64,000 nucleotides of DNA from Saposhnikovia divaricata (GCA_036435485.1 CM071599.1:209783178-209847177); one strand, 5' to 3'; numbered from the stretch's first letter, positions 43,515 through 54,810 are shown. Translations and numbers: made by a program. Notes: a model not told the origin generated them from the letters alone.

Positions 43515-46500
43515 CTAAATTTTGGGCAAAGCATAGAAAACTTCTTGATATACAACATTCTGGGTGATATTTGTTGGTAGGTCGCCTTCATCATCAATAA
43601 ATATTTTCAAACCATGAGGAGAAGTAACTCTACTAACTGCAACATAAAACTGACCATGGATAAAAACAGATTTCGGTAAATACAGACCAACCGTTTGAAA
43701 TGATTGTCCTTGTGCTTTGTTAATAGTCATCGCGTAGCAAATCTGGAGTGACATATGTTTTCGTACCAATTTGAAAGGCAATCGAGTCTCGCTTGGACAT
43801 AATTCCATACGTGGAATGAAATGGCGTGTCCCCACAAATGATCCACATATAACCTCACATTCAACACAGAATTTCAAACATTTTGTAACAATCATGCGGG
43901 TGCCATTGCATAATCCCAGAGTCTGATTCAAATTTCTCATAAGCATAACTACAACACCAACTTTCAGTTTTAGTTCATGTGGTGGCATACCTGGCATGTT
44001 GATTGAGTTTAGATATTCAATAGGCCGTACCACCAAACTCTTCAGCACTATCAACACTAAAATAGGAAGTACATTCCCCTGGAAGTTTTTCCACAATTGT
44101 AGAATTTAGATGACCTACTGTCTGGTTAGTTGGATTTAGAATGGCTCTCTCGCTCAAATACACTGGATCTTGGCAATTCTGCATCAAATTAGGATAAGTA
44201 GCCTTAATCATATTATCTACTGAATTCTCATTATTGACATCACAAAATTGTGCTAGAACGATTATATCATCAGCTGCACAGCGGGCCATTTCCTCTTCTG
44301 TAGGATGCACCTTGCCATCCCCAATGTCGAGCACCCACTTTGCAAATTGTTTTAGTTCTTCGATCTCAAGAGGGCTACTACCTTTATTAAGCCTCATATT
44401 TCTATGAAGAACAAAAACTTGGCAAATTGCCCAGAGTCTTGAACGCGTGATACATGCTGAAACAATATCACCCCTTTCACCATGAGTAATTACGGGTAGA
44501 ATTTGTCCGAAATCCCCTCCCAGCAAGACAGTAATACCTCCAAAAGTAAGTTGACCACGTTCACTATCCACTGATTTCATTATGTCCCTAAGAGATCGAT
44601 CCAAACATTCAAAAGCATACCTATGCTGCATAGGGGCTTCATCCCAAATAATCAGCTTTGTTTGTCTTATTAATGCAGCAATATCTGAGTTATGGCCAAT
44701 ACTGCAGAGCGAAAATTCATCAAGTACAATGGGAATTTTAAATCTTGAATGCGCTGTTCGACCACCAGGCAGAAGTGTCGCTGCAATTCCCGATGTGGCA
44801 ACAGGTAAAACAATTTCCCCTTGCGACCTTAATTTATATATTAAGGTCCTCCATAAATACGTCTTCCCACAACCGCCACTACCATAAACAAAAAAAAGTC
44901 CACCCTTGCTCTTATTGACTGAGTCCATAATCTTATGGTAAATAGCAAGTTGTTCTTCATTACAATTGTCAAGCAAGTTCTTCGACTCATTCTCCATTTT
45001 AGAAATATTGTAATTTGTCTCTTCAAGAATAAGGTTATTCAATCCATGATTCAAATAACTTGATGGAGGCTGTGGTAGTTGGGGGAAATTTGTTAAAGAT
45101 TTCCCAATCGATCATAGTAAATCATCTATTTCTGCAAAAAATATAGAGTTAACTAATCACTTAAGGTAATGGTCAATAAAATGGAATAAATGATGTGCAA
45201 AAGGAATGTATTTAGTTTAATAACATGAAGCTAGGTCATTAAGTTACCTACAAGTGCATAAAATTGGAGTTGCATGTCATTAAGAATGAGCTTTGGATCA
45301 TGAGTCATGTTCCTCCTCTTTAGTAAAATGTCATCTATCATTTGTTTCCAATGAGAATTCCACAAATGGGCCAAGTCAGTGACCTTATAGTTTACTATAA
45401 TGTGAACAAAAAGCTGTCGAATCTGAGGTGGCAAACCACCAACTGAACATTGATTAAGAACTTCATGCCATTCCTTATCATCATCAAGCAAACCATATTC
45501 CTTGCACGCATCTCTGAAAGTATTATAACATACCCCATTAGCAGTTCTCAAACTCTCAAAAGAAGTTGCACCCCGTACTTTTGTTAGCAACATTCGCAAA
45601 TACCACACTTCTCCGCTGCTATGATGTGTGTAAGACAAACGTCCAATTTGCATCCCCCTTTTCCGTCTATTCCATCTTCTCGCACTATCATCCCACACAT
45701 AGTGTTGTGGGATTTCATCATACGTGAACTTACGGGAATGCATATCAGTTTGATTGAGGAGAAAGTATGCTTCCAATTTGCTTAGTCATTGTTGCTCTCT
45801 TTCTGCCACTTTTTGTAGAGGCACATTTGCACGAAATGTGCAATTTCTTTGCCCGGTAAATGGAATGGTAACCGCTCAACCGACAAAGTTCTGTGATGTA
45901 TGGGAAATCGAAAAATGCGATAGGCAGCCTCAGCACCACAAACATAGCTACCATCAAAGTATGCGTTAATTTCATCAATTGGTTCTTCATTACTTGGTGC
46001 AGCTCTCCTTCTTTTTCGTCCAGTAACTTGAACAGTTGCTGTGTCGTGACCTTTGAGACAATATTTAAATAATTATTTAATACTCCGTGCATGACAACAA
46101 ATTTCAATGTTCATATGACATTGGTATTTAACCAACAAATCACGGCTGTAAGGCACAACCCATTGATTGTCTAAATCCACTTTGCCTTTACGTATGGTGA
46201 TGTTTTGACAGCGCCTCTTGTACAAAGGAAAACAAATCTCATCGAACACAGTACGTGCACAATACCTAAATAGAAAATTATTAATTTACTGAAAATAAAG
46301 TTGCAAGTAAGATGAACTTTGTAAGCAACTAACATGAACTAAAAACTTACTTCTTGGGGAAATGACGGGTACATTTCATACCCTTCATGCATAGAGATTT
46401 AGGATTCTGCAGTCCACATGGACAGTGCATCATAAACGTTTTCACTGCTTCATATCCTACTGGATCTTTGATAGGATCTCGAATTTCTGCTGACACAAAT

Positions 46501-49400
46501 TTGTCGACATTTTGTTTAAGATATTGCTTGGAAACACTATCTAGCCAAATCAACATGTGTACGTGCGGAAGGCCCCCGCTTTTAGAACTCAACAACGTAC
46601 ATAACTGTCATGAAATGAGAAATTATAAGAGCAATGCATTGTGCATTATGTTAATCTAAATATAATAGCACAAATTTTTAATAATACTTACTTCCAACAC
46701 ATTTCCCGAAATATGATTTCTTTTTAATATCTTTCTTTATTTGCTCCAATTTCAAATGGAAGACTCTTGAAATATTATCGGGGCAATTCTGTGACTGACA
46801 ACCGGGAAGGAATTCCATCATTTTTTATATTTCCTCCCACAATGGATTACATGTCATTGTGAGGAATATATCGGGATGGCCAACATAATGGCAAACAGCT
46901 AATGCATCTTGAAAGTTCTGTTGCATATAGCGTTTTGATCCAACATATCCTGCAGGAAGAATAACACCTTTTCCAATATTTGAGCTATTGGAATCACCAT
47001 TACAAAGTGAATCACATATATGACTATATAATTCATTTCGCAAAATGGTTTGATGTTTGCGAATCCACCATAATCGTGTTTGCTCAATAGCAGAAAAGGC
47101 ATCAACAACGTACTGTTGGAATAGATGACCACCCAAGCGAGCAGTCATACCTGTAAAGAACATCAGAGGTAGCCATATATGAATGGTGGCCATGTAAGAT
47201 AGAGTATGCAATTCAGAACATGATGTAACTCAAATTTTGTAATGTGACATGAAATAAAAACTGCAACAACCTAATTTACCTTCATTTTATCGAACTTGAA
47301 ATCTGTAGGAGTAATAGTCTTTCATTGAAATCATATCACCATATTTGTCCGATTCAGGTTCTGCACTTGTAAAAGGTATCTTATTATGGTAGCCATCCTC
47401 ACCATTTAGAAATAGAAGAGGGTATTGAAGTGCCATTAGCTTAGGATGAATGTAGGATACACGTTGCAAGGAATCCATCTTCGATTCAATAATTATGTCA
47501 TGATTAGCAATATTAGTATCAGTGCCACCAACCATAATCCCAGCTACATCATCGGATGCAGAAATATGATTTTCTCTGCCACTCTGTGCTCGACAAACCG
47601 TAAGCTCCACTTTTAAATCAACTAAGTCGTTGTTTTCAAACCTATCACGTGCCATCCGAAATTCTTTACATAATTCGTTGGTCGAATTCAACATGTGAAT
47701 AAGACCTTCAACAACCTCAGCATCTACTTCCTGGTTGTCAGCAACATTAACCCAACGAAGTCGGTTATTCATTTCATTAACCGTATCGTAGATGTAAAGC
47801 TGGCAGAATTTTGGAGTATCACCATCATTGGGTATTAGAGACCCAAACACGTGGTGATTTTGACCATTCAATCTATAAATATAGGGTCCTCCCCCATTAT
47901 TTATAGAATGATCAACATTTCCACCGAAAGACGTAAATGAAAACATAGAATTATACAATCTTATACTTCTTTGGAATGAAGCACTTCTGACATCATCGTT
48001 ATATAGCTACAGTAGATAAGGTGGGGTTGGAAGGGCATCTGGCAGTTTTAATTCTCCTTTCTTGCAGCACATGGAGAATATAGGAGATCCTCTTGTAACG
48101 TTCTTATTTACCCTTTCCTCCTTCCACATCCGCGCATTGCATTCAGAGCATGTGACATTTGGACCTCCCAAGCTAGCATATTTCTAAGGGAAAACACATC
48201 TTGTACGACTTGGTTGTTTACATTTTGATTTTGGTATTGAGTTAGTTTCTGCATGTAATGAAAGCGGTTAAAAGAAACATGACGTATATCATATGTAAGA
48301 ATAATATACTGTACTGAAATGTAGTTTACAAACCTGACTCAGAATCGCTATCAAAATTTTCACCCCAAGGATCTACCGTACAGAATTCGTCTGTAAATTT
48401 TTGGAATGAGGATATAAAGTTTAGCAACATTACTTAATATGCTTAATAAAATTTTCGTACAACAGATTTTATGTATTAGTTACCATTTGAATCATCCGAT
48501 CCATCATGAATTATATGATCCTCAATTATAGAGCTCTCTACAAAGACATGATCAGTAATAACTCAATATTCCAAATATTCCAAATAATTGCTTTGATTTG
48601 TAAACACATAATTAATAACCAATAAATAAGAAATATACCTAGCTGATCCTGATATTCATCCGTTTGATGATTGTTTGTACTATTAAACTCCTCTTCAAAT
48701 AAATTGCGTTCCGATTCCTTAAAACAGAGAGGTGACTTCCTTTTTCTTCTATGTTGTCTCAATGAAGGAGTATTTTGAAGATTTGTTATATCAGAGAGCG
48801 GTTCGCTAGTAAACATTTGCTGTGAATTTGATGTCCTATAAGTTGTGTGCCCTTTTGTCGAACCTTGGATGTTCAGAATATATAGTTAATGAATTGATCA
48901 TAAACACAATAAATGCTCTCTAATAAATGCTCGCTAATAAATTCATCTAATTAAAGGACAACACCTGAGTTTAAGTATGAGTGCTGCAAAGGAGTTTGTT
49001 GAGACATAGAGGAAGACGTCCCTGTAGGAGTATTAACTGCAATGTATAGCTGCAATAGTTAGTTCGAAACAATTGATAATGATTATACAATTAATGTAAA
49101 TTCTTTGAAGCAGAAGTTTATTAATGTAAATTTATTGAAGCTATGGTTTGTAAAAGTTACAGATTTCTGATTGTGGACAGAGCGGAGAGGTCGATCCTCC
49201 TGAGTAAACGTTTTCTTTATCATTCAAAGTTCTTCTTTTCCTTGTCTTCTTGGCCTTGTATCCTAATAAACAATTATGTTAAAACTCATATCGATTGAAA
49301 CACTTATGTTAAATATATTGCAGGATAAAATTATGGAATATACCTTCAATCATGTCTTCAGAGGTAAACAAATGCCATGACTTGTTTGTATCAGCATATT
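43515..49400 (-). pseudogene. Helitron Rep/helicase gene, multi-exon, broken
   Basis: This encodes the rolling-circle transposase. Small N-terminal exons near 49400-48540 lead into a zinc-finger-like region (GGPNVTCSECNARMWKEERV, ~48170) and the Helitron-like N domain (47287-47958: SFTSFGGNVDHSINNG, QLYIYDTVNEMNNR). Next come LGGHLFQQYVVDAFSAIEQT (~47130) and the HUH motif LPHVHMLIWL (~46565). In the tyrosine motif region (46060-46085) the first tyrosine is a TAA stop (46073-46075), leaving LFKYCLKG. The C-terminal PIF1-type helicase has Walker A GSGGCGKT (~44870), Walker B IIWDEAPM (~44640) and motifs INKAQGQSF and VAVSRV (43600-43760). Other lesions are a TAG near 48005, a one-base shift near 45785, a TGA near 45120 and a one-base shift near 44030. 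An intron of ~100 bases (about 45137-45240) has GT-AG ends. The encoded protein would nick, unwind and join DNA in the nucleus; this copy cannot. Confidence 0.88.
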
Positions 49401-49981
49401 GAAAAACCGAAACCGAAAAATTAGTTCTTAACAATCATAACGATGATGTAAAGCTCATTAAATTAGAAAACTTAAACTGGGTCTTCATAAAAAATAAAGA
49501 TAAGGAAGATGCAATACTTTCTTCATTATGTGTTAGAATGATCTTTTAGATTATTGATTAGGATTTGATTAGGATTTGAAGTTTGAAATTTGAAAAACAT
49601 CGAAGAGATTAGGTGGTTTTATGATTTATGACTTGATAAGTTGATGGCTCGGTCCACAATGTTATAGGTTAGAACCCGCAATCATTACATGGAACTGTTT
49701 TTTTTATAATTTTATAACATTATGGAGGTACTATGTTCAGTACTTTGTGTGGCGGTAGCACGTGCAACAGCAGCAATTTTATATAGATTTGGTTAGATTT
49801 AGTTAGACTAGATGACCAAAAAGTTATATTCCTATATTCCTATTGCATCCTTCCTTTGCTTTCCATTTTATGCTTGTGTGAGACTGGTAAATATCGTAAT
49901 TAACATGATGTTGTAGGGTAATAAGTTTAAAAGCACTAAGAACTGTAGCAATAACGCAACAAGAATTATAGTATAGATAGA
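49401..49981 (-). other. Helitron 5' region upstream of Rep
   Basis: No coding sequence is seen. It should hold the Rep promoter and the 5' terminus (minus-strand TCTATCTATACTATAATTC from 49981, with A before it). Plant Helitron 5' ends commonly start with TCT and a TACTA-rich stretch. Confidence 0.55.
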
Positions 49982-50577
49982 TAATAAAGATTTTTTTAAT
50001 TTTTTAAATTCATGTTCAATTCAGTCTTAAAAAATTCATCAAAATCTTGCAATATTCGATAATGATTTTAAATCAATATTTTAAATTATCCTAAAAAATT
50101 AACTGTTATTTAATTAAGATTTCATAAAAGTCTTTAAAAAGTGAATGATTTTTTCTTTTATCAAATGATGGCTGGGATTTGTCATTTCGTAACAATCACT
50201 ACAAGCAGCGACAACAACAAAAGATGCGCACCATGTTCTTGCAAAACGCTAGCATGTAGGCTAGCTAATTACACCATTTTTTTCTTAATTTATCAGTAAC
50301 TTACTGCATAGTCACAGCTCTTTTGGAGGTTGATCAGAGCTTATCCATTTTTATTGCTGGCAGACAGATTGTTAAGGAACCGGTCGATCTAAAATCTTAA
50401 GATGCTAGAGAAATATTATATTCTAACACAGTTCCTCCTCTGTTAGTAGAGTGCAAATCATATGTTGACTCCCTAAATGCTTCTTGATTTCTGTACCTTC
50501 TACCATTATTGACATAGGATTGCGTGTTTGTGGTCTCCGACCCTCTTGCTTCTTGCTGGGAGTTCAAATTGCAGTTG
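49982..50577. other. Unassigned sequence between Helitron and element D1
   Basis: Its first ~60 bases (TAATAAAGATTTTTTTAATT onward) resemble 34846-34910 left of the Helitron. The remainder has no convincing gene. The last five bases, AGTTG (50573-50577), are the left copy of the target duplication of element D1. Confidence 0.5.
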
Positions 50578-50816
50578 TGTTAGAATGTCTTGAATTAGGT
50601 CACCTACCCTTGACCACTGTTCCTCTGGCGGCTACTGTTCCTCCGGCGGCACCACCTACCACACCTAACCCACCTAACCCCTTAGTTTATGTCTATAAAT
50701 AAGAAATGCATGTAATCATCTGAAACATCTGAAAAACCTCTGTAATCTGTTTATCCTCTCAGATCTATAAACTTATTTCTCTTCTGCATATAATCTTTCT
50801 TGCTTCCGTTATAACA
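50578..50816 (+). repeat. Element D1 5' LTR
   Basis: Ends are TGTTAG and TATAACA. A TATA box (TCTATAAATAAG) lies near 50690-50701. Two copies of an 18-bp unit CTACTGTTCCTCCGGCGG-type word occur near 50622-50660. Confidence 0.93.
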
Positions 50817-51147
50817 AATTGGTATCAGAGCTTTTGGTCGAAACTGCTGCAAAAAAAAAATTTTCGCCAGATTTTTTTAAGCTCGTCGGAGTTACTGTTC
50901 ATCGCTGGAGAAGACGACACAGTTCAGGCGGAGTACTGTTCATCGCCGGAGAAGACAACACTGTTCATCATCGGAGAAGACGACACTGTTCATATGGTAC
51001 TATTCATACGGTACTGTTCATACGGTACTGTTCACGGTACTGTGTCACGGGTACTGTTCACAGGTATTGTTCACGGGTACTGTTCACGGGCACTATTCAC
51101 AGGCACTATTCATGGACACTGTTCACATATACGGTTCTGGGAGAAAG
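50817..51147 (+). repeat. D1 leader with primer site and ACTGTTCA-rich tandem repeats
   Basis: After the tRNA-iMet primer site, the leader from about 50890 to 51130 contains more than ten degenerate copies of a 10-20 base word, GGTACTGTTCAC or variants. Four ACTGTTCATCG(C)CGGAGAAGACGA-type copies occur first, then shorter CGGTACTGTTCA copies. The core ACTGTTC also occurs in the LTR 18-bp unit. Confidence 0.85.
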
Positions 51148-53070
51148 ATGTCTGGTGGTATTAACGTTAAGGTCGACAAATTTACTGGGAGAAATAGTTT
51201 CAGTCTGTGGCAAATCAAGATGCGTGCCTTGTTAAAGCAACAGGGGCTCTGGGCGCCGTTGAACACAAAAACGGCTGCTTCTGGAAGCGCTGAGATGGCA
51301 AGTCTAGAAGAAAAGGCACACTCAACAATTTTGTTGTGCCTTGCAGATGATATTATTACTGAAATCGTGGAGGAGGATACCGCGTCTGGTCTGTGGTTGA
51401 AGCTTGAAAGTCTCTACATGACGAAGTCTTTAACAAACAAGTTGTTGCTGAAGCAACGTCTGTTTAGTCTGCGAATGCAGGAAGGTATGCCTCTTCGAGA
51501 TCACTTAGATCAATTAAACACAATTTTATTAGAATTGCGTAATATTGATGTTAAAGTTGAAGATGAGGATGCTGCTTTGATTCTGTTAGTTTCTTTACCA
51601 TTATCGTACGAGAACTTTGTGCAATTGTTTATTGTTGGTAAAGATACTATTTCTCTAGAGGAGGTCAGATCTTCTCTTCATTCTAGAGAGCTGCGCCATA
51701 TGGCGGCTGGTACAGGTGCAGATAATCATGCTGCTGGGTTGGTAGCTAGCGGGAGTACCGGACATGGAAAGTCGGGGAAGTATAAATCCAAGAAACCAAC
51801 TTCTAAGGGTTCGAGAGCTAATGATGTCTGCAATTACTGTAAAGGAAAGGGACACTGGAAATCCGACTGTCCCAAGAAAAAGAAGCAACATGATGCTGCT
51901 GCAGATACTGCTGCTGTAGCTGATGCTACTTCTGAAGAAGATATTGCTCTAGTTGCTGTCAAGGACACGCATCACTCTGATGTGTGGATTCTTGATTCTG
52001 GAGCGTCTTATCATATATGTCCGCGCAGGGAGTGGTTTACAACCTACGAGCGAGTAGACGGTGGCAAGATTTCTATGGCTAACAGTTTTACTTGTGAGAC
52101 GGTTGGAATAGGCTCGATTAAAATTCGGACACAAGATGGTAAATTCTGCACATTGAATGATGTTAGGCATGTTCCACTTATGACAAAGAATCCGATATCT
52201 TTGAGTATGTTAGACAGCAAGGGTTTCAGTTTTCAAGGTGAAGGTGGAGTTTTACATGTCTGCAAAGGTTCTAATGTGGTTTTGAAAGGTGTTAAACGTG
52301 GTACCTTGTATCTTCTTCAAGGATCTACGTTAACAGGTTCTGTTGCTGTCGCGTCCTCGGAGAAGATTAAGAGGCTGCGAACTGATACGTTATCAGGTTC
52401 TGTTGCTGTCGCGTCCTCGAAAAAGATTAAGAGGCTGCGAACTGATAATGGTCTGGAATTTTGCTCATCTGAGTTTGATGAGTTCTGTAAGAATGAAGGG
52501 ATTTCTAGGCATCATACAGTCAGGGATACACCGCAGCAGAATGGTGTAGCAGAGCGTATGAATCAGACACTTCTGGAGAGAGAATGGATTTCTAGGCATC
52601 ATACAGTCAGGGATACACCGCAGCAGAATGGTGTAGCAGAGCGTATAAATCAGACACTTCTGGAAAGAGAAGGGATTTCTAGGCATCATACAATCAGGGA
52701 TACACCGCAGCAGAATGGTGTAGCAGAGCGTATGAATCAGACACTTTTAGAGAGAGCTAGGTGCATGCTCTCTAATGCTGAACTAACTAGAAGATTCTGG
52801 GCACAAGCAGTTAGTACAGCATGTTATCTGATAAATCGTGGACCTTACACAGAAAGTGGTGATGTTGAGAAACAGGTGGAGCAGGAAGTCACTCAAGATG
52901 AGAGTGAACCACAACAAGAAGTTCAACAACCACAGTCAGAATCAGAATCATCAGTACCAGTAGTAAATCAGCACAGTTTGGCTCTTGATCGATCGAGGAG
53001 AGCTAAGTACGGAGTGCCTCCAAAGAAAGCGTATGAATCAGACACTTCTGGAGAGAGAAGGAATTTCTAG
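51148..53070 (+). CDS. D1 gag-protease with tandem integrase fragments
   Basis: A single open frame of ~640 codons from ATG at 51148 (MSGGINVKVDKFTGR). Residues ~1-210 are copia gag (UBN2-like; FSLWQIKMRALLKQQGLW, LLVSLPLSYENFV). A CCHC knuckle CNYCKGKGHWKSDC begins at 51828. The protease site ILDSGASYH is near 51990. After the protease a 60-bp unit is duplicated (52327-52386, 52387-52446; GSVAVASS and IKRLRTD). There follow three in-frame 87-bp copies of an integrase piece (ISRHHT, PQQNGVAERMNQTLLERE) at 52498-52758. Then comes a piece of downstream integrase (FWAQAVSTACYLINRGP). Catalytic integrase is not whole and RT is missing. The frame ends in a shifted fourth integrase copy. The gag and protease could still be functional. 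Confidence 0.88.
   Translation: MSGGINVKVDKFTGRNSFSLWQIKMRALLKQQGLWAPLNTKTAASGSAEMASLEEKAHSTILLCLADDIITEIVEEDTASGLWLKLESLYMTKSLTNKLLLKQRLFSLRMQEGMPLRDHLDQLNTILLELRNIDVKVEDEDAALILLVSLPLSYENFVQLFIVGKDTISLEEVRSSLHSRELRHMAAGTGADNHAAGLVASGSTGHGKSGKYKSKKPTSKGSRANDVCNYCKGKGHWKSDCPKKKKQHDAAADTAAVADATSEEDIALVAVKDTHHSDVWILDSGASYHICPRREWFTTYERVDGGKISMANSFTCETVGIGSIKIRTQDGKFCTLNDVRHVPLMTKNPISLSMLDSKGFSFQGEGGVLHVCKGSNVVLKGVKRGTLYLLQGSTLTGSVAVASSEKIKRLRTDTLSGSVAVASSKKIKRLRTDNGLEFCSSEFDEFCKNEGISRHHTVRDTPQQNGVAERMNQTLLEREWISRHHTVRDTPQQNGVAERINQTLLEREGISRHHTIRDTPQQNGVAERMNQTLLERARCMLSNAELTRRFWAQAVSTACYLINRGPYTESGDVEKQVEQEVTQDESEPQQEVQQPQSESESSVPVVNQHSLALDRSRRAKYGVPPKKAYESDTSGERRNF
52327..52446 (+). repeat. 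Tandem 60-bp duplication in D1
   Basis: Two adjacent 60-bp copies starting ACGTTAACAGG and ACGTTATCAGG. They keep the reading frame and end just before SDNG-like integrase sequence (RTDNGLEF). Confidence 0.9.
52498..52758 (+). repeat. Three in-frame 87-bp integrase repeats in D1
   Basis: Copies begin at 52498, 52585 and 52672, each 87 bp (29 codons), differing at only a few bases. The unit spans the end of the integrase catalytic core, including the glutamate in GVAERMNQ. A fourth, more divergent copy lies at about 53060-53147 in another frame. Confidence 0.95.
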
Positions 53071-53518
53071 GCATCATACAGTCAGGGATACACAGCATCA
53101 GAAAGGTGTAGCAGAGCGTATGAATCAGACACTTCTGGAGAGAGCTAGGTGTATGCTTTTTAATGCTGGACTAACTAAAAGATTCTGGGCAGAAGCAGTT
53201 AGTACAGCATGTTATCTGATAAATCGTGGACCACACACAGAAAGTGGTAGTGTTGAGAAACAGGTGGAGCAGCAAGTCACTCAAGATGAGAGTGAACCAC
53301 AATCTGAATCAGAGTCATCAGTTTCATCATTACTAGTAGCGAATCAGCACAGTTTAGCTCTTGATAGATCAAGGAGAGCTAATTATGGGGTGCCTCCCAA
53401 GAGAATTAAGGTGAGCAAAGTGGGTACTACTGATAACCCAGCTGATATGCTCACCAAGCCGGTTCCACTTTGCAAGTTTCAACATTGTTTGAACTTGCTA
53501 AATGTTCGGAGTTGTTGA
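53060..53518 (+). pseudogene. D1 duplicated integrase piece joined to RNase H tail
   Basis: A second copy of the segment 52672-53025 (ARCMLFNAGLTKRFWAEAVS, ALDRSRRANYGVPPK) is followed directly by the last ~35 residues of copia RNase H (VGTTDNPADMLTKPVPLCKF) and a TGA at 53516-53518. The frame is offset from the gag-protease frame. It shows where a deletion joined integrase to the pol C-terminus. Confidence 0.85.
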
Positions 53519-53556
53519 CTTCCCTTTTGAGGGCAAAATCTGAGGAAGGAGAGTTT

Positions 53557-53715
53557 TATCTGGTACATCTAGCATTATTATGATGCATCTGGTACATCTG
53601 GAAGAGTTTTTTTTATCTGGTACATCTGGCATTATTATGATGCATCTGGTACATCTGGAAGAATTTTTTTTATCTGGTACATCTGGCATTATTATGATGC
53701 GTCTGGTACATCTGT
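53557..53715 (+). repeat. 57-bp tandem repeats before the D1 3' LTR
   Basis: Units begin at 53557, 53614 and 53671 (the third partial). Each contains TATCTGGTACATCTGGCATT, ATGATGCATCTGGTACATCT and a T-run, so each is itself made of two ATCTGGTACATCTGG halves. Confidence 0.93.
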
Positions 53716-53756
53716 TATCTGTTATTTGTGAGAGAATTCAAGTCAAGGTGGAGATT

Positions 53757-54004
53757 TGTTAGAATGTCTTGAATTAGGTCACCTACCCTTGACTACTGTT
53801 CCTCTGGCGGCTACTGTTCCTCCGGCGGCTACTGTTCCTCCGGCGGCACCACCTAACCCACCTAACCCCTTAGTTTATGTCTATAAATAAGAAATGCATG
53901 TAATCATCTGAAACATCTGAAAAACCTCTGTAATCTGTTTATCCTCTCAGATCTATAAACTTATTTCTCTTCTGCATATAATCTTTCTTGCTTCCGTTAT
54001 AACA
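53757..54004 (+). repeat. Element D1 3' LTR
   Basis: Matches 50578-50816 apart from one substitution, one additional 18-bp CTACTGTTCCTCCGGCGG-type unit and a 9-bp deletion. It ends in TATAACA and is followed by AGTTG. Confidence 0.93.
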
Positions 54005-54810
54005 AGTTGGAAGGCATTGCTTTAAATTTCGAGTTACAGATGACAAGATGAGATATAATCATACATAGAGCAATTGTTTTGTCATACTTATGTAACATAT
54101 TATCCTTGTACAATAAAGGTTGTACAAACAGAAATGTCGAGAAAAAGCAACAATCCTAAGAAAACGCTATCACTCCTGCGATAAACAGTAGGAAGAAGTG
54201 TAGTTACGGAGATTTAAGAGACAGAACTGGCAACAATAGCTGCAGCTCTAGGAGCAGTATACAAGCTAAAACATCCAGAGGTCACAAGGGATGAAACTGT
54301 TGCACCACCCATGGTACAAGGGCAACAAAGGATTGGAGAAACTTTCTCACTCGTTCACAGGTACTTAAATTGTAAGAAATTTAACTATTTACAGACACAT
54401 TTTCCTTGATTTGATCTTTGATTGTGATCCAAATGTGTGGTTTTGTTCTTCAATTTATTAACATTGATCAAAAGCAAAAGCAATAAAGAAATTACTACGA
54501 AAACATGAAAAACACATTATCGTGGAGGAACATATAGTATTGAAGTTTCATTGAGAAAGGAAGTGCACCTTGGTTACTAGATGTTTAATACCCAGTTATG
54601 ATATTAATACTGATTGGAAGTGACTAAACCAAAGAATGAACTGTAATGATGCCTTACAAGTAAAAAGCACCCCGAACAATTAAAGGAAATGGATGAGATA
54701 CATCAATATATAGAAAACAAATTACAGGAAAGTTGTTTCACGAATTGTAGAAATCAAATGATTAATTGAATTAAGAATTGAACAGAACATGCAACCGCCA
54801 AATGAATATC
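54005..54810. other. Intergenic region with a short coding-like stretch
   Basis: Mostly AT-rich. At 54218-54360 the plus strand has an open stretch of ~48 codons without stops (ELATIAAALGAVYKLKHPEV, then RDETVAPPMVQGQQRIGETF). It ends at CACAG/GTACTT, which resembles a splice donor. It may be a remnant exon of a host gene; I do not recognise it. The rest includes the 3' flank of the eight-cysteine gene. Confidence 0.35.

Larger units (their letters stand above)
34921..49981 (-). mobile_element. Large RPA-carrying Helitron, about 15 kb
   Basis: Rolling-circle element on the minus strand. The 3' end on the minus strand is a GC-rich stem region (CCAGCAACGCGGGC, 34931-34944), then CATACTAG, followed by a T in the flank (34920). 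The 5' end on the minus strand is TCTATCTATACTATAATTC starting at 49981, preceded by A. It encodes a Rep/helicase gene (43515 to ~49400), two RPA1-like genes and an opposite-strand coiled-coil gene. A Mutator-like element has inserted at 37200-39071. Rep and helicase have several stops and frameshifts, so it is no longer autonomous. The limits rest on terminal consensus, not on comparison with an empty site. Confidence 0.8.
50578..54004 (+). mobile_element. Element D1: deleted copia with internal repeats
   Basis: LTRs of 239 bp (50578-50816) and 248 bp (53757-54004) flank a 2.9-kb interior. The LTRs differ by one substitution, an 18-bp repeat unit gained in the right LTR and a 9-bp piece in the left. 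Target duplication AGTTG (50573-50577 and 54005-54009). The primer site TGGTATCAGAGC is at 50820-50831, and the purine-rich AAGGTGGAGATT is at 53745-53756. It carries gag, protease, shreds of integrase in tandem copies, and only the last residues of RNase H; reverse transcriptase is absent. It must have moved using enzymes from another element, and the nearly identical LTRs say it did so recently. Confidence 0.93.

Noticed and set aside
45745..46107. 120-codon minus-strand frame in the Rep region
   Set aside because: Its translation does not match Rep. The correct frame through the same bases gives the LFKY...KG and DEINAYFDGSYVCGAEAA motifs but has a stop.
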